From positions 62,001 to 126,000 of the forward strand of contig JAEZUM010000025.1 in assembly GCA_023421075.1 (NCBI GenBank): DNA of 64,000 nucleotides, in the 5' to 3' direction. Within the stretch, counting starts at the first letter, position 1. Each line of letters opens with the position of its first letter. The position numbers were made by a program, and so were the translations under genes. Below, piece by piece: positions 9,420 to 18,567 of this stretch. Below the pieces are notes generated by a model that was not told the DNA's origin, ran no database searches, and was given only the letters and a program-made list of their open reading frames with translations. This DNA comes from Bacillota bacterium. GTDB taxonomy: Bacteria > Bacillota > Clostridia > Lachnospirales > Lachnospiraceae.

Positions 9420-10328
9420 ATGGCAAAGAAAATTAATAATAAAATCAAATTAGACCGTTCAGATCGGATTGTCCGTGGCTTTGCATACCTGTTTATCAGC
9501 TTGTTTGCATTTATGTGCCTTGTTCCATTTATATTGATGATATCAACCTCCTTCAGTACGGAGAGTGAGATAACCAAGACAGGCTTTGCGTTAATACCGA
9601 AGGGATTTACCTTCACTGCATATGAACTCTTACTGAAGAATTCGAAGCAGCTGTTTGGAGCTTATATGGTTACTATTTTAATGACCGTGTGTGGTACCTT
9701 TATCGGCTTGTTCATTATAGCGATGACCGGTTATGCTCTTCAGCGTAAAGATTTTCCCTTCCGAAACGGGATATCCTTTTACATCTATTTTACTACCCTG
9801 TTTCAGGGAGGCCTGGTTCCGTATTATATCCTGGTAACCAAGTATATGGGCTTAAAGGATAATTACCTCGCGGTATTCCTTCCGCTGCTTATGACGCCCT
9901 GGCTCATTATTCTGATGAAGAATTTCATTAAGTCCATTCCGTATGAGATTACCGAATCGGGTAAGATTGACGGTGCCGGTGATATTACGATTTTTGTTAA
10001 GCTGATCCTACCGATGTTAAAGCCTGCTCTTGCCACCATTGGTTTGTTCCTGGCTCTGAATTACTGGAATGAGTGGTATCAATCCATGCTGTTCCTATCC
10101 GCCAAAGTGGAATTCAGACCGTTACAGTATCATCTGTATAAGATCATCAATGAAGTGGTTTCCCTTCGTAACTCAGTTGCAGCGACCGTCACACAGGTTA
10201 CTTCCCTACCGCTAGAGACGCTCAAGATGGCTACCGCAGTAGTTGCTACCGGACCGATCATTTTCCTGTATCCTTTTGTTCAGAAATACTTTATCTCCGG
10301 TATTACCGTAGGAGCAGTAAAGGGTTGA
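9420..10328 (+). CDS. Oligosaccharide ABC transporter permease 2 (YtcP-like)
   Basis: A 302-aa partner permease with six predicted membrane segments and the coupling motif ESGKIDGAGDITIFVKLILPMLKPA near residues 182-206. The C-terminus ends YPFVQKYFISGITVGAVKG, typical of YtcP/LplC proteins. I chose the ATG at 9420, which follows GGGGAGGAGG, rather than an in-frame ATG 42 nt earlier that lies inside the upstream gene. Only 16 nt separate it from the first permease, so the two are translationally close. Together they form the membrane channel for an oligosaccharide importer. Confidence 0.93.
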   Translation: MAKKINNKIKLDRSDRIVRGFAYLFISLFAFMCLVPFILMISTSFSTESEITKTGFALIPKGFTFTAYELLLKNSKQLFGAYMVTILMTVCGTFIGLFIIAMTGYALQRKDFPFRNGISFYIYFTTLFQGGLVPYYILVTKYMGLKDNYLAVFLPLLMTPWLIILMKNFIKSIPYEITESGKIDGAGDITIFVKLILPMLKPALATIGLFLALNYWNEWYQSMLFLSAKVEFRPLQYHLYKIINEVVSLRNSVAATVTQVTSLPLETLKMATAVVATGPIIFLYPFVQKYFISGITVGAVKG

Positions 10329-10413
10329 TCCGATTTTAGAAGCTTTAGGATGATGTTTTATCTTCGCGACACGAAGAGAACATAGATAATTAAAAAAATA
10401 GGAGGAAAGAAAA

Positions 10414-12048
10414 ATGGGGAATAAGATGAAAAAGCTATTAAGTTTAATACTGGTTTTGAGTATGGTATTCACCTTGGCTGCTTGCGCAAAGAAAGATGAG
10501 CCTAAGGCGGAAGATACTTCAACCAAGACTACCGATTCCGGAACCACTACGGATAATTCCGGTTCAACAGCTGAGCCTGCAGCAATTGATACTTCAGAGC
10601 ATGTCGTAGTGAAATATGTAGTAATGGGTAACAAGCCTACCAACGGACAGTTGGAGGCAGGATTAGAGAAGCTCAATGCGATTCTTACCGAGAAGGTGAA
10701 TGCAGAGCTTGAATTATACTGGGTTGAGTGGACTGATTGGCAGACACAGTATAACCTTTTACTTGCATCCGGCGACCCCTCCATCGACTTGATCGGTACA
10801 GCAACCGACTGGTTGGATGCTTGGCCGAATGCTAAGAAAGGCGCTTTCTTAGAGCTGACAACAGATATGCTTCAGACCTATGCACCTCAGACCTTTGCAT
10901 CTGTAACTGACGAGCACTGGAATATGTGTAAATTGGATGGCAAGATTTATCTAATGCCCGAAGATAATTATGCACAATGGATCAATCATGGATTTATCTA
11001 TCGTGGAGACTGGGCGAAGGAAGCCGGTTTAGCAAACGGTGTTAAGAGCTGGGAAGATTTAGGCAAATATTTTGGTTATATCAAAGCAAATAAGACAGAT
11101 GTTGTTCCGTGGGATGCTGCAGCAAGCGGCCAGGCTTTTGGTCAGCAGTTAACAGGTGGTTACATTCAGTCTAAGACAGGCAATATCTTCATTGATGGTT
11201 TAGATGTTCCGTTATTCTTCGGTGCTTCTAAGGAAGATCCGTTTACCTTGGTATCTCCTTACATGGAAGGCGATGAGTATGTAGCATTTGCTAAGATGAT
11301 GAAGGAATGGAGTGACGCCGGCTATTGGAGAGAGGACGTTCTTAACTATACTGGAGACACCACTGAAGAGTTCTACGCAGGACAGACCGGTGCTGTTCAG
11401 CATCATACACAGACCTTTGTTGGTACTTCTCGTCCTACAATGGATACCAGACAGCCCGGATCAGAAGTTAATTTCTTCTCCTTCTCAGAAGAGAGCAAGA
11501 ATCTTTGCAAGGTTTCCGTTACTCATGGTGCAACTGCAGTTGGTGCTAATTCTCAGCATCCGGAGAGAGCTTTAATGGTATATGATTTACTTCGCAATGA
11601 TCAGGAATGCTATCGTTTACTGAATTATGGTATCGAAGGAACCAACTACATTGTTACAGCAGATGGCAAGCTGGATCGTCCGGAAGGCTATGATAAGGAT
11701 ACTATGGAGTTCCCCGGCTTCTTCTGGTGGGGTAGAAATGACTCTCTTGAGCTGACCAATGCTACCTGGTATGCAGGTAAGGATCAGGTTTATGCTGATT
11801 ATAACACCTATGCGATTGATTATCCTTATTCCCAGTTAGTATTCAATACCGATGACATTGCACCTACCATGGCTAATTTATCTGAGATTTATACCAGCTA
11901 TGTAACTGCAATTGCATTTGGTAAAGCAGGAGATCCTGAGCAGGCAGTTGCTGATTTCAGAAAAGCGATGAATGATGCAGGCTATGAAGATGTAAAAGCA
12001 GCGATTCAGGCTCAGTTAACAGATTATAAGGCTTATTTAGGCAAATAA
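10414..12048 (+). CDS. Oligosaccharide-binding lipoprotein (LplA-like extracellular solute-binding protein)
   Basis: A 544-aa extracellular solute-binding protein. The signal peptide (KKLLSLILVLSMVFTLAAC) carries a lipobox with the lipidated Cys at about residue 24. A Thr/Ser/Asp/Glu-rich linker follows, then a cluster-1-type binding fold of the size usual for LplA-like proteins that bind large sugars. Trp-rich segments (WVEWTDWQTQY, FWWGRND) fit sugar stacking. The start is preceded by GGAGG. It is the third gene of the importer operon and would deliver oligosaccharides to the two permeases. The exact sugar cannot be read from sequence. Confidence 0.93.
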   Translation: MGNKMKKLLSLILVLSMVFTLAACAKKDEPKAEDTSTKTTDSGTTTDNSGSTAEPAAIDTSEHVVVKYVVMGNKPTNGQLEAGLEKLNAILTEKVNAELELYWVEWTDWQTQYNLLLASGDPSIDLIGTATDWLDAWPNAKKGAFLELTTDMLQTYAPQTFASVTDEHWNMCKLDGKIYLMPEDNYAQWINHGFIYRGDWAKEAGLANGVKSWEDLGKYFGYIKANKTDVVPWDAAASGQAFGQQLTGGYIQSKTGNIFIDGLDVPLFFGASKEDPFTLVSPYMEGDEYVAFAKMMKEWSDAGYWREDVLNYTGDTTEEFYAGQTGAVQHHTQTFVGTSRPTMDTRQPGSEVNFFSFSEESKNLCKVSVTHGATAVGANSQHPERALMVYDLLRNDQECYRLLNYGIEGTNYIVTADGKLDRPEGYDKDTMEFPGFFWWGRNDSLELTNATWYAGKDQVYADYNTYAIDYPYSQLVFNTDDIAPTMANLSEIYTSYVTAIAFGKAGDPEQAVADFRKAMNDAGYEDVKAAIQAQLTDYKAYLGK

Positions 12049-12107
12049 TAAATGAAATAATTAATCTGCGAAATATATTATAGCGGAGAAGAATAAATCA
12101 GTGGAGA

Positions 12108-12172
12108 ATAGCTTCATATAGGTAGTGTTTGAAACATTCTATGACAGGATAAGCACACTTATATGGAGCTAT
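12108..12172 (+). other. Long-loop hairpin between binding protein and GH35 genes
   Basis: ATAGCTTCATATA (12108-12120) pairs with TATATGGAGCTAT (12160-12172) over 13 bp with one wobble and a 39-nt loop. No U-run follows, so it is not a standard terminator. It might be an mRNA processing or stabilising element that keeps importer expression above the downstream enzymes. The rest of this 240-nt spacer shows nothing clear. Confidence 0.35.
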
Positions 12173-12290
12173 CTCTCAATAATTGGATCATTACAAACGT
12201 TAGAGAAGCTTATATGAAGAAGCATGATGAGGACGAGACTATATCTTTGGGGATTAATTATATGAATACATGTGGTGAATGGAGAAGACT

Positions 12291-15107
12291 ATGACAATTA
12301 TGAATAGAACAGAACCACAGAAAACAAAAGTTGAATTTCAGGCTGAGGCAATTCGAATCAGTGGCAAGCCGCAGATCATCTTATGCGCTTCCGTCTTTTA
12401 TTTCCGAATTCCAAGAGGTGAGTGGGAGGATCGCCTGAAAAAGGTTCTCAAGGCGGGATACAATTGCATCGAAACCTATGTACCTTGGAATTATCATGAG
12501 ACAGAAGAAGGGGTCTGGGATTTTACCGGTGAAAGGGATGTAACTGAGTTTTTTAACTTGGCTGCGAAGCTGGGGTTGTGGGTGATTGCTCGACCGGGAC
12601 CCTATATCTGTTCCGAATGGGATATGGGATCGCTTCCTGCTTATCTGTTGAACAAAGAAGGCATCGTATTAAGAGATTATAATGAGATATATCTTAAATA
12701 TGTGAAACAATGGTATGATCAGATCATTCCAAAAATAGCGGACTATCAACTGGGAAAGCAAGGAACTGTTATTGCGGTTCAATTGGAAAATGAACTGGAT
12801 TTTTATGACTGCAGACAGTATGAATTATATATAGCAACACTAAGAGATTATGCAATATCAGGAGGGATTGAAGTACCGGTTTTTGCTTGTGCGGGACAGT
12901 GCGATATTGAACGAGCCGGAGGACTGGTAGAAGGGGTGCTTCCGACGATTAATCTCTATCCGGAGATTACAGAAAGCGAAGTTGAGCAACGGATCCGACA
13001 TTACGTGGAGGCTTTTCGTGGACGGAATCTGCCGGTATGCGTAACAGAGACCGGATCGAGGCACTTTATTCTTAGAAGAGAATTGATATCCGGTGCAAAG
13101 CTGATTGCTCCTTATAATCAGGTAAGCGGAACGAATTTTGGTTTTACCACAGCGGTAAATAACTGGGGCAGACCCTTAAGTTACCTTCCCCATGATTACA
13201 ATCTGGGTGGGATGATTAATCCTCAGGGAGAGTTGACCACAGAATACGGGGAGGCTTTACTCTTTACCGGATTAGTACATAGCCTGGGAGACGAAATTGC
13301 GTGCAGTTGGCCGGAAGAGGAAGAGGAGCTGCAGGTGCTTGCTGATTGCAGATTGTCCGGTTCCGTTCGTCAGAGATTATGTCTGCCGGGAGGCGGAAAG
13401 CTGATCGGATTTGCGAATATTGATGATTTCCAGGGGGAAGTACATTTCACTTCCGGGGATAAGATCAGACCAACCTATACTCAGTTTAAGATAAAACCGG
13501 CCCATTGCCCGATACTACCCTTCGAGCTGCCACTTGGGACATTAGGCATTGAGGAACCGGGAAGGTTAATTTATAGTACAGCGGAGATAGGCAGCATCAG
13601 GAGAGAGTATGAAGAGACCTATGTGACCTTCTATGCAGATTCGTCCTCTGAGCTTGCCCTTGAGCTACAGGACGAAGTGAAAATCGAAGCCCATGGAATA
13701 AATTATCTAGTGGAAGGCGGTATCACATTATTTACTTATATGGATGAGAAGCCCGGAGAGGCCATCCTTGAGTTCAAGGATGGGAAGCACCTGTATCTGA
13801 GCATAGTTTCACGCGACGAAGCCATAAAACGGTTATTTGGTGATAGCTTGACTACCGAGAAGGAAAGAGAAGCTTCAGAGCTGATGAAGCAGCTGCAAAG
13901 ACTGTCATTTCAAGAGAATAAGCTGTCAGGGATGGGGCTGGAGCTTGGCACCCAGGTGGTACATACCGGTGATTGCTGTAAGTCGATGGAGGAGCTGCAC
14001 TTCTACCGCGGATATGGTTGGTATGAAGGTGTCGTAGCAGGAGTGGCGTTAGATAAGGTCTTAGGCTATATGATTTATAACGGCATGGATATTGTTCATC
14101 TGTATCGTAATGGAGAATACCTCGAGTCCTTTGTTGGTGACGGAACACACCATTTTATTGCGGAGAAGGAATTTGATCCGGAGCAGGAGATCCGATTAGG
14201 GGTACGGTGCGAGATCTGGGGGCACAGTAATTTCTCGGATTCCAGATTCCCTGCCATGGATCTTCGTAGCAGAAAGGGTATCCGCGGGTTGGCAGCGGTT
14301 CATAAGATACAAGAGATTTCAGAGGATTGGTATTATTGCAAGGATGTAAAGCCGGAGCATTTCTGCTCTCTTATATCGGGGAAGGATCAATATTATCCAA
14401 GGATAAAGTTTGGTTCATATAATAATCCGGAACAGCCTCAGATCGGAATATATAAGAAGAGAATTCGGATCAAGGAGAGCAGCGATGCTTTGGTATTGAT
14501 GCTGACCGGATTACGCTCGTATGGCCGACTCTTCATTGACGGAGTCTTTGTTAAGAGCCTTCAGCCCTTCGATTCCTCAGTGAGCTTGGATTTTGTCAGT
14601 GGAAAGAAGGAATTTGAACTGGCAATCTATTATGAACAGAAAACGATTCAAGAATCCGGAGAGCTTAGGTTGTTATTATATGAAGGACAGCGTATGAAGG
14701 AAGTATCCTGTTGTGGCGCAGAGGAGAAACAACTGAGTACTTATATAGAAGAAAAGCGTTCCGCTGTTGTTGAAGGATGCAAGACGGGTCAACTCCATGA
14801 GGTGAAACTGATTCCCGGAGAGATGACGCTGTTAAGCACAAGCTTTCGAATCGCGCCTTCTCAAAGGAAAGGGATGAAATTCAGTGTGTCCGGAAGGGAT
14901 GCAAAGGTTCTGGTTATGCTAAATGGCAGGATGTTAGGACGTCTATGGCTTCCCTCTGATCAGGTAAGACCAATTTTTAAGGGCGGTAATGAGTTATTAT
15001 TATACCTTCCGAAGAGTTTTTTAAAGGAGGAGAATGATCTGGATCTGCTGGTGGAAGCAATGAAGGGAGATCCGGAGTTAACAGAGATGTACTTTGAAGA
15101 AGTGTGA
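12291..15107 (+). CDS. Large GH35-type beta-galactosidase
   Basis: A 938-aa protein with an N-terminal GH35 barrel: SVFYFRIPRGEWEDRL, ETYVPWNYHETEEG, and RPGPYICSEWDMGSLPAYL. The acid/base is Glu168 in VQLENELDF and the nucleophile Glu253 in CVTETGS, both present. The remaining 600 residues are beta-rich and unlike the shorter GH35 at 5048, so this is a distinct subfamily. I preferred the ATG at 12291, 6 nt after GGAG, over an in-frame ATG at 12279 with no clear binding site. No signal peptide. It probably trims galactosyl ends of the imported oligosaccharides; exact linkage is unknown. Confidence 0.88.
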   Translation: MTIMNRTEPQKTKVEFQAEAIRISGKPQIILCASVFYFRIPRGEWEDRLKKVLKAGYNCIETYVPWNYHETEEGVWDFTGERDVTEFFNLAAKLGLWVIARPGPYICSEWDMGSLPAYLLNKEGIVLRDYNEIYLKYVKQWYDQIIPKIADYQLGKQGTVIAVQLENELDFYDCRQYELYIATLRDYAISGGIEVPVFACAGQCDIERAGGLVEGVLPTINLYPEITESEVEQRIRHYVEAFRGRNLPVCVTETGSRHFILRRELISGAKLIAPYNQVSGTNFGFTTAVNNWGRPLSYLPHDYNLGGMINPQGELTTEYGEALLFTGLVHSLGDEIACSWPEEEEELQVLADCRLSGSVRQRLCLPGGGKLIGFANIDDFQGEVHFTSGDKIRPTYTQFKIKPAHCPILPFELPLGTLGIEEPGRLIYSTAEIGSIRREYEETYVTFYADSSSELALELQDEVKIEAHGINYLVEGGITLFTYMDEKPGEAILEFKDGKHLYLSIVSRDEAIKRLFGDSLTTEKEREASELMKQLQRLSFQENKLSGMGLELGTQVVHTGDCCKSMEELHFYRGYGWYEGVVAGVALDKVLGYMIYNGMDIVHLYRNGEYLESFVGDGTHHFIAEKEFDPEQEIRLGVRCEIWGHSNFSDSRFPAMDLRSRKGIRGLAAVHKIQEISEDWYYCKDVKPEHFCSLISGKDQYYPRIKFGSYNNPEQPQIGIYKKRIRIKESSDALVLMLTGLRSYGRLFIDGVFVKSLQPFDSSVSLDFVSGKKEFELAIYYEQKTIQESGELRLLLYEGQRMKEVSCCGAEEKQLSTYIEEKRSAVVEGCKTGQLHEVKLIPGEMTLLSTSFRIAPSQRKGMKFSVSGRDAKVLVMLNGRMLGRLWLPSDQVRPIFKGGNELLLYLPKSFLKEENDLDLLVEAMKGDPELTEMYFEEV

Positions 15108-15194
15108 GGGTTACAATAAGCACTATCTTCTTTTAGTGATTGAGGAATAAGGATGAAACAGACTTCTTAACGCATAGAGTGAGGTGTGGTCAGG

Positions 15195-16943
15195 ATGAGA
15201 ATATCAGGGTGGGAGAGCGAGAAAGCCACGGAGGAACTGCGAGAAGAGATAGAGGAATACGTCGTTCGTATCAGATATGAAAGAACTCCCTCCATCCCCT
15301 TTGATGGGTATCGGCATTTTGTAGAGCGTGGTAGCAGAAAAGAATCAGAAGCGGCTTATTTTGAGGTGAGAAAACGACTGGCAGCACTGTCACTTTATCT
15401 GCTCTGGAATACAACCGGTACCTTTCATAAGCAGGATGTGATGCAGCTTAATGAGATTCTTTGGTCGATCTCCAATGAATTCACCTGGTGCCTGGCTGCA
15501 CATTTGCCCTATGTTGATACGGGCTTTCCTAGTGATGCCTCCAGTCAGATCGATCTCTTCGCGGCGGAAACAGCTGCGACCCTGAGTGAAATCACGTCAA
15601 TGCACCGGGATATCATTCACCCATTTATCCTTGCCCATATACAACGGCAGATCAAGGATCGTATTTTTCATCCTTTTTTGGAGAAGGAATGGGGATGGGA
15701 AACGCGGAATAATAATTGGAGTGCGGTTTGCGCAGGCTCCATCGGTATAGCTGCTTTGTTGCTAGCAGAGGATTCGTTGAAGCAGAAGCTGTTGATCAAG
15801 GTGGAACGTGCTCTGGGTTATTATCTGGAGGGTTTTGGTGAAGATGGAGCAACGGATGAGGGTATTGGTTACTGGGCTTATGGCTTTGGATATTATACCT
15901 ATTATACTGCAATGAGACAGGAAATGGAGCCTGGATACCAGCGTTCAAAGAAGCTATATCCTAAGCTGAAAGCAATTGCAGAGCTTCCCCAGTATCTGCA
16001 GATGAACAACAATACCTACGTGCCTTTCTCCGATAGTATGGCAGAGGCGGCAATTCCTTCGGGATTATTATGTTACCTGAAGAAGGAATATGATATAGAG
16101 CTTCCGGCATGTCCGGTGGTTCCTTCCTTTGACTCGGATCATTGTTACCGTTTCCAGCATATCAGCAGGAATCTATGGTGGACCGATGGCAGACTACTGT
16201 CAGAGACGTCACAGGATACAGTTAAGTATATGGCAGATAAGCAGTGGCTGATTCAGAGAAGGAATCCCTGCTATTTCGCTGTAAAAGGTGGTAATAATCA
16301 GGAATCCCATAATCATAACGACGTCGGCAGCTTTGTTTTTGCAATTGCCGGAGAACAGCTTCTAACTGACCTTGGTGCAGGTGCATATACGGCGAATTAT
16401 TTTGGCGAAAAACGTTATACCTACCCCCAGACGAGATCCTACTATCATAATGTGGCGGTCGTAGCGAACCAGGAGCAGAAGTCGGGACCATATCAATGTA
16501 AAATCCTTGCAGTAAAGGAAGATGCAGAATGCGCATCGATTACATTGGAATTGTCTGAGTTGTATCAGATACCTGAGCTTCAGACCTTCCGGCGTAAATT
16601 GATTTCCGATACAAAAGCAAACCAAATGATACTGGAGGATTATTATAAAGCTTCAGAGCCTATTTGTTTTGAGGAAGGTTTTGTCTCGGTAGTGAAGCCA
16701 CAGTTGAAGCAGGCAGGTTGCCTGACGCTGATCGGAAGATATGGCAGAATGTCTCTGTCTTATGATGATACGATGCTATATTATAAAGAAGAAAAGGTTG
16801 TTGTCCGGAATCATCATGGCAGGGAAGAGACAGTATACCGGGTTGGTTTATGGACAAAGGATTTGGCAGAGGAACGTTTGGTTCGAATCCTACTGTCCTA
16901 TGAATACAACGAGGCTCTATTAAATCACGAGAGTTGTACGTAG
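15195..16943 (+). CDS. Heparinase II/III-like family protein
   Basis: A 582-aa protein. The N-terminal two thirds is helical, as in the (alpha/alpha) toroid of polysaccharide lyases. The C-terminal part has the heparinase II/III-like beta-sandwich signature, with ESHNHNDVGSFVFAIAGEQL near residues 373-392 and a later SYYHNVAVV. Relatives are lyases of uronic-acid polysaccharides, and some are hydrolases. No signal peptide is seen. I chose the ATG at 15195 with GAGGTG 8 nt upstream; a GTG at 15186 is the alternative. It is last in the glycan gene block, suggesting the substrate carries uronic acid as well as galactose. The family is clear; activity is inferred. Confidence 0.85.
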   Translation: MRISGWESEKATEELREEIEEYVVRIRYERTPSIPFDGYRHFVERGSRKESEAAYFEVRKRLAALSLYLLWNTTGTFHKQDVMQLNEILWSISNEFTWCLAAHLPYVDTGFPSDASSQIDLFAAETAATLSEITSMHRDIIHPFILAHIQRQIKDRIFHPFLEKEWGWETRNNNWSAVCAGSIGIAALLLAEDSLKQKLLIKVERALGYYLEGFGEDGATDEGIGYWAYGFGYYTYYTAMRQEMEPGYQRSKKLYPKLKAIAELPQYLQMNNNTYVPFSDSMAEAAIPSGLLCYLKKEYDIELPACPVVPSFDSDHCYRFQHISRNLWWTDGRLLSETSQDTVKYMADKQWLIQRRNPCYFAVKGGNNQESHNHNDVGSFVFAIAGEQLLTDLGAGAYTANYFGEKRYTYPQTRSYYHNVAVVANQEQKSGPYQCKILAVKEDAECASITLELSELYQIPELQTFRRKLISDTKANQMILEDYYKASEPICFEEGFVSVVKPQLKQAGCLTLIGRYGRMSLSYDDTMLYYKEEKVVVRNHHGREETVYRVGLWTKDLAEERLVRILLSYEYNEALLNHESCT

Positions 16944-17083
16944 AATGGATCATTTTGGCATGAAATTGATACAAATTGGGAACAATATTAAAGTCATATT
17001 ATAAGCTTATTAATGGACACAAAGGGGATATTTTTCATACAAAAATATACAAAAATATTTCTTGAAAAAAGTGAAAGAAATGG

Positions 17084-17112
17084 TTGACTTTTTAGAGCTT
17101 TTATTAGATAAT
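17084..17112 (+). promoter_or_regulatory. Promoter of tRNA-Pro
   Basis: TTGACT (17084-17089) and GATAAT (17107-17112), spacer 17 nt, located 41 nt before the mature tRNA. Confidence 0.75.
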
Positions 17113-17153
17113 AACTAATGCGGTGCTTGTAAGGGCACCGCAAGGAAATAAAT

Positions 17154-17227
17154 CGAGGCGTGGCTCAGTTTGGTAGAGCGCTGCGTTCGGGACGCAGAGG
17201 CCGTGGGTTCGAATCCCGTCGCCTCGA
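17154..17227 (+). tRNA. tRNA-Pro (anticodon CGG)
   Basis: A 74-nt cloverleaf. The acceptor arms CGAGGCG/CGCCTCG pair fully. The D-arm is GCTC...GAGC. The anticodon arm CTGCG-TTCGGGA-CGCAG gives anticodon CGG. The T-loop is TTCGAAT. The discriminator is A and no CCA is encoded. Confidence 0.97.
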
Positions 17228-17233
17228 CACGAA

Positions 17234-17266
17234 GACCTATCAGTCAGATGACTGATAGGTCTTTTT
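17234..17266 (+). terminator. Terminator of tRNA-Pro
   Basis: A perfect 12-bp stem, GACCTATCAGTC with its complement, around an AGAT loop, followed by TTTTT. Confidence 0.95.
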
Positions 17267-17428
17267 CGATATACACTTTTAAAGTTTGAGTATTAACTCG
17301 TTACTATAACTATTGACAGGAGGTAAGGCTGGGTATAATATGGCTTTATTTACTTGATAAGAACTTGTTTTTAACAAATAGATGTTACTTCATGGAAACA
17401 TATCTTTGATCAATTGGAGGAGTGAACA

Positions 17429-17926
17429 ATGGAATTGATGATTCGAGCAATGAAACCGGAGGATTGGAACACAGTAGAGACGATATACCAAGAGGGAATC
17501 GATACGAAGATAGCAACTTTTCAGAAGGATACACCGACCTACGAGGCATGGGATCAATCTCATGTGAAGAATTGCCGGTTGGTTGCTGAGAAGGATGGAA
17601 TTGTCGTCGGATGGGCAGCACTCAGTCCCTATAGCAGTCGTTGTGTCTATTCCGGTGTTGCTGAGGTCAGCATCTATGTGAAAGGGGACTGTCGCGGTCA
17701 GAAGGTTGGCGAGAGATTAATGCAGGAATTGATCAAGGAGTCCGAGGAGGAAGGTATCTGGACCTTACAATCCGGCATCTTTGAAATCAATACAACCAGT
17801 CAGGCTTTGCATAAGAAGATGGGTTTTCGTATGGTGGGCTATCGTGAGCGGATAGCCCAGGACCATGATGGAGTATGGCAGAATACGGTACTGATGGAGA
17901 GAAGAAGTAGCGTAATAGGCTTGTAG
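17429..17926 (+). CDS. GNAT N-acetyltransferase, phosphinothricin acetyltransferase-like
   Basis: A 165-aa single-domain GNAT enzyme. The order matches the Pat/YwnH group: MIRAMKPEDW at the start, GWAALSPYSSRCVYSGVAEVSIYV as the central strands, and the acetyl-CoA loop RGQKVGERLM near residues 91-100. TLQSGIFEINTTSQALHKKMGF follows near the C-terminus. Relatives acetylate free amino groups of small molecules such as methionine sulfoximine or phosphinothricin. The start has TTGGAGGAG. It appears to be a single-gene unit after the tRNA-Pro terminator. The family is secure; the substrate is not known. Confidence 0.92.
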   Translation: MELMIRAMKPEDWNTVETIYQEGIDTKIATFQKDTPTYEAWDQSHVKNCRLVAEKDGIVVGWAALSPYSSRCVYSGVAEVSIYVKGDCRGQKVGERLMQELIKESEEEGIWTLQSGIFEINTTSQALHKKMGFRMVGYRERIAQDHDGVWQNTVLMERRSSVIGL

Positions 17927-17938
17927 ATAAATAGCCTA

Positions 17939-18223
17939 TTACCCCATTACCCAGCAATGCTTATGTGCGTTATAGCAGAGAATAATATCATTGCGAAAGC
18001 CATAAGCATCAAAGGTACAGTAGAAGGTCTTAACGAGGAACTTATCAGACTTGACTGTTCGAATGGAACTTACCTTGAATTTGAATAGCTCCTGCGCGTC
18101 ATCCTCGATGCAAAAGGATCTTGGAACGAATTCACCGAGTGTGTTGAAAGCAGCTCGTACTGCAACGGGATGGCCTTGCGGATGCCGGATGGCAGGCTTG
18201 CGATTTGGATTAAGAAATGGCAT
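17939..18223 (-). CDS. Unrecognised 94-aa protein
   Basis: A short protein starting MPFLNPNRKPAIRHPQGHPV at an ATG (18221-18223) preceded by AAGGAG with an 8-nt gap. An upstream extension of the frame runs into tRNA-Thr and is not used. The sequence is soluble and basic at the start, then beta-rich (LFKFKVSSIRTVKSDKFLVKT), with scattered Cys and His (SFCIEDD, LCYNAHKHCW). I do not recognise a family. Its stop codon lies in a 10-bp perfect inverted repeat (17912-17921 / 17933-17942) that also overlaps the stop of the convergent acetyltransferase. The good binding site argues that it is real. Confidence 0.65.
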   Translation of the reverse strand: MPFLNPNRKPAIRHPQGHPVAVRAAFNTLGEFVPRSFCIEDDAQELFKFKVSSIRTVKSDKFLVKTFYCTFDAYGFRNDIILCYNAHKHCWVMG

Positions 18224-18328
18224 GGTGTCAGCTCCTTTTGATGTTTGTATGGCTATTCTAATATAGCCATAGGTCAGATCATGTCCGGACGATACCATTT
18301 TTATATTGCCAATTCTTAGCAACAAAAA

Positions 18329-18401
<73 letters not shown>

Positions 18402-18417
18402 ATAATCATTATTTTAC

Positions 18418-18447
18418 ATTATAGAGCCTTTGAAGCAGGCTACTCAA
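18418..18447 (-). promoter_or_regulatory. Promoter of tRNA-Thr
   Basis: On the minus strand, TTGAGT (18442-18447) and TATAAT (18418-18423) with an 18-nt spacer, 16 nt before the tRNA. Confidence 0.65.
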
Positions 18448-18508
18448 CTATTCTATTATAAAGCGTTTCAAATTTCAAGGATTTTTTCATCTTTCTTTTG
18501 ATTAAAAT

Positions 18509-18532
18509 AGACCTCCGAATTCACGGAGGTCT
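18509..18532 (-). terminator. Terminator after the DegV gene
   Basis: AGACCTCCG and CGGAGGTCT form a perfect 9-bp stem with a 6-nt loop. On the minus strand it is followed by an A/T-rich tail (ATTTTAAT). It lies 36 nt past the degV stop. Confidence 0.75.
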
Positions 18533-18567
18533 TATTATGTAGATAAATAATATTTTATAATCAGTGA

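Noticed and set aside
18460..18476. A CcpA cre-like site near AAGCGTTTCA
   Set aside because: Only one half matches the consensus and no promoter is close by.
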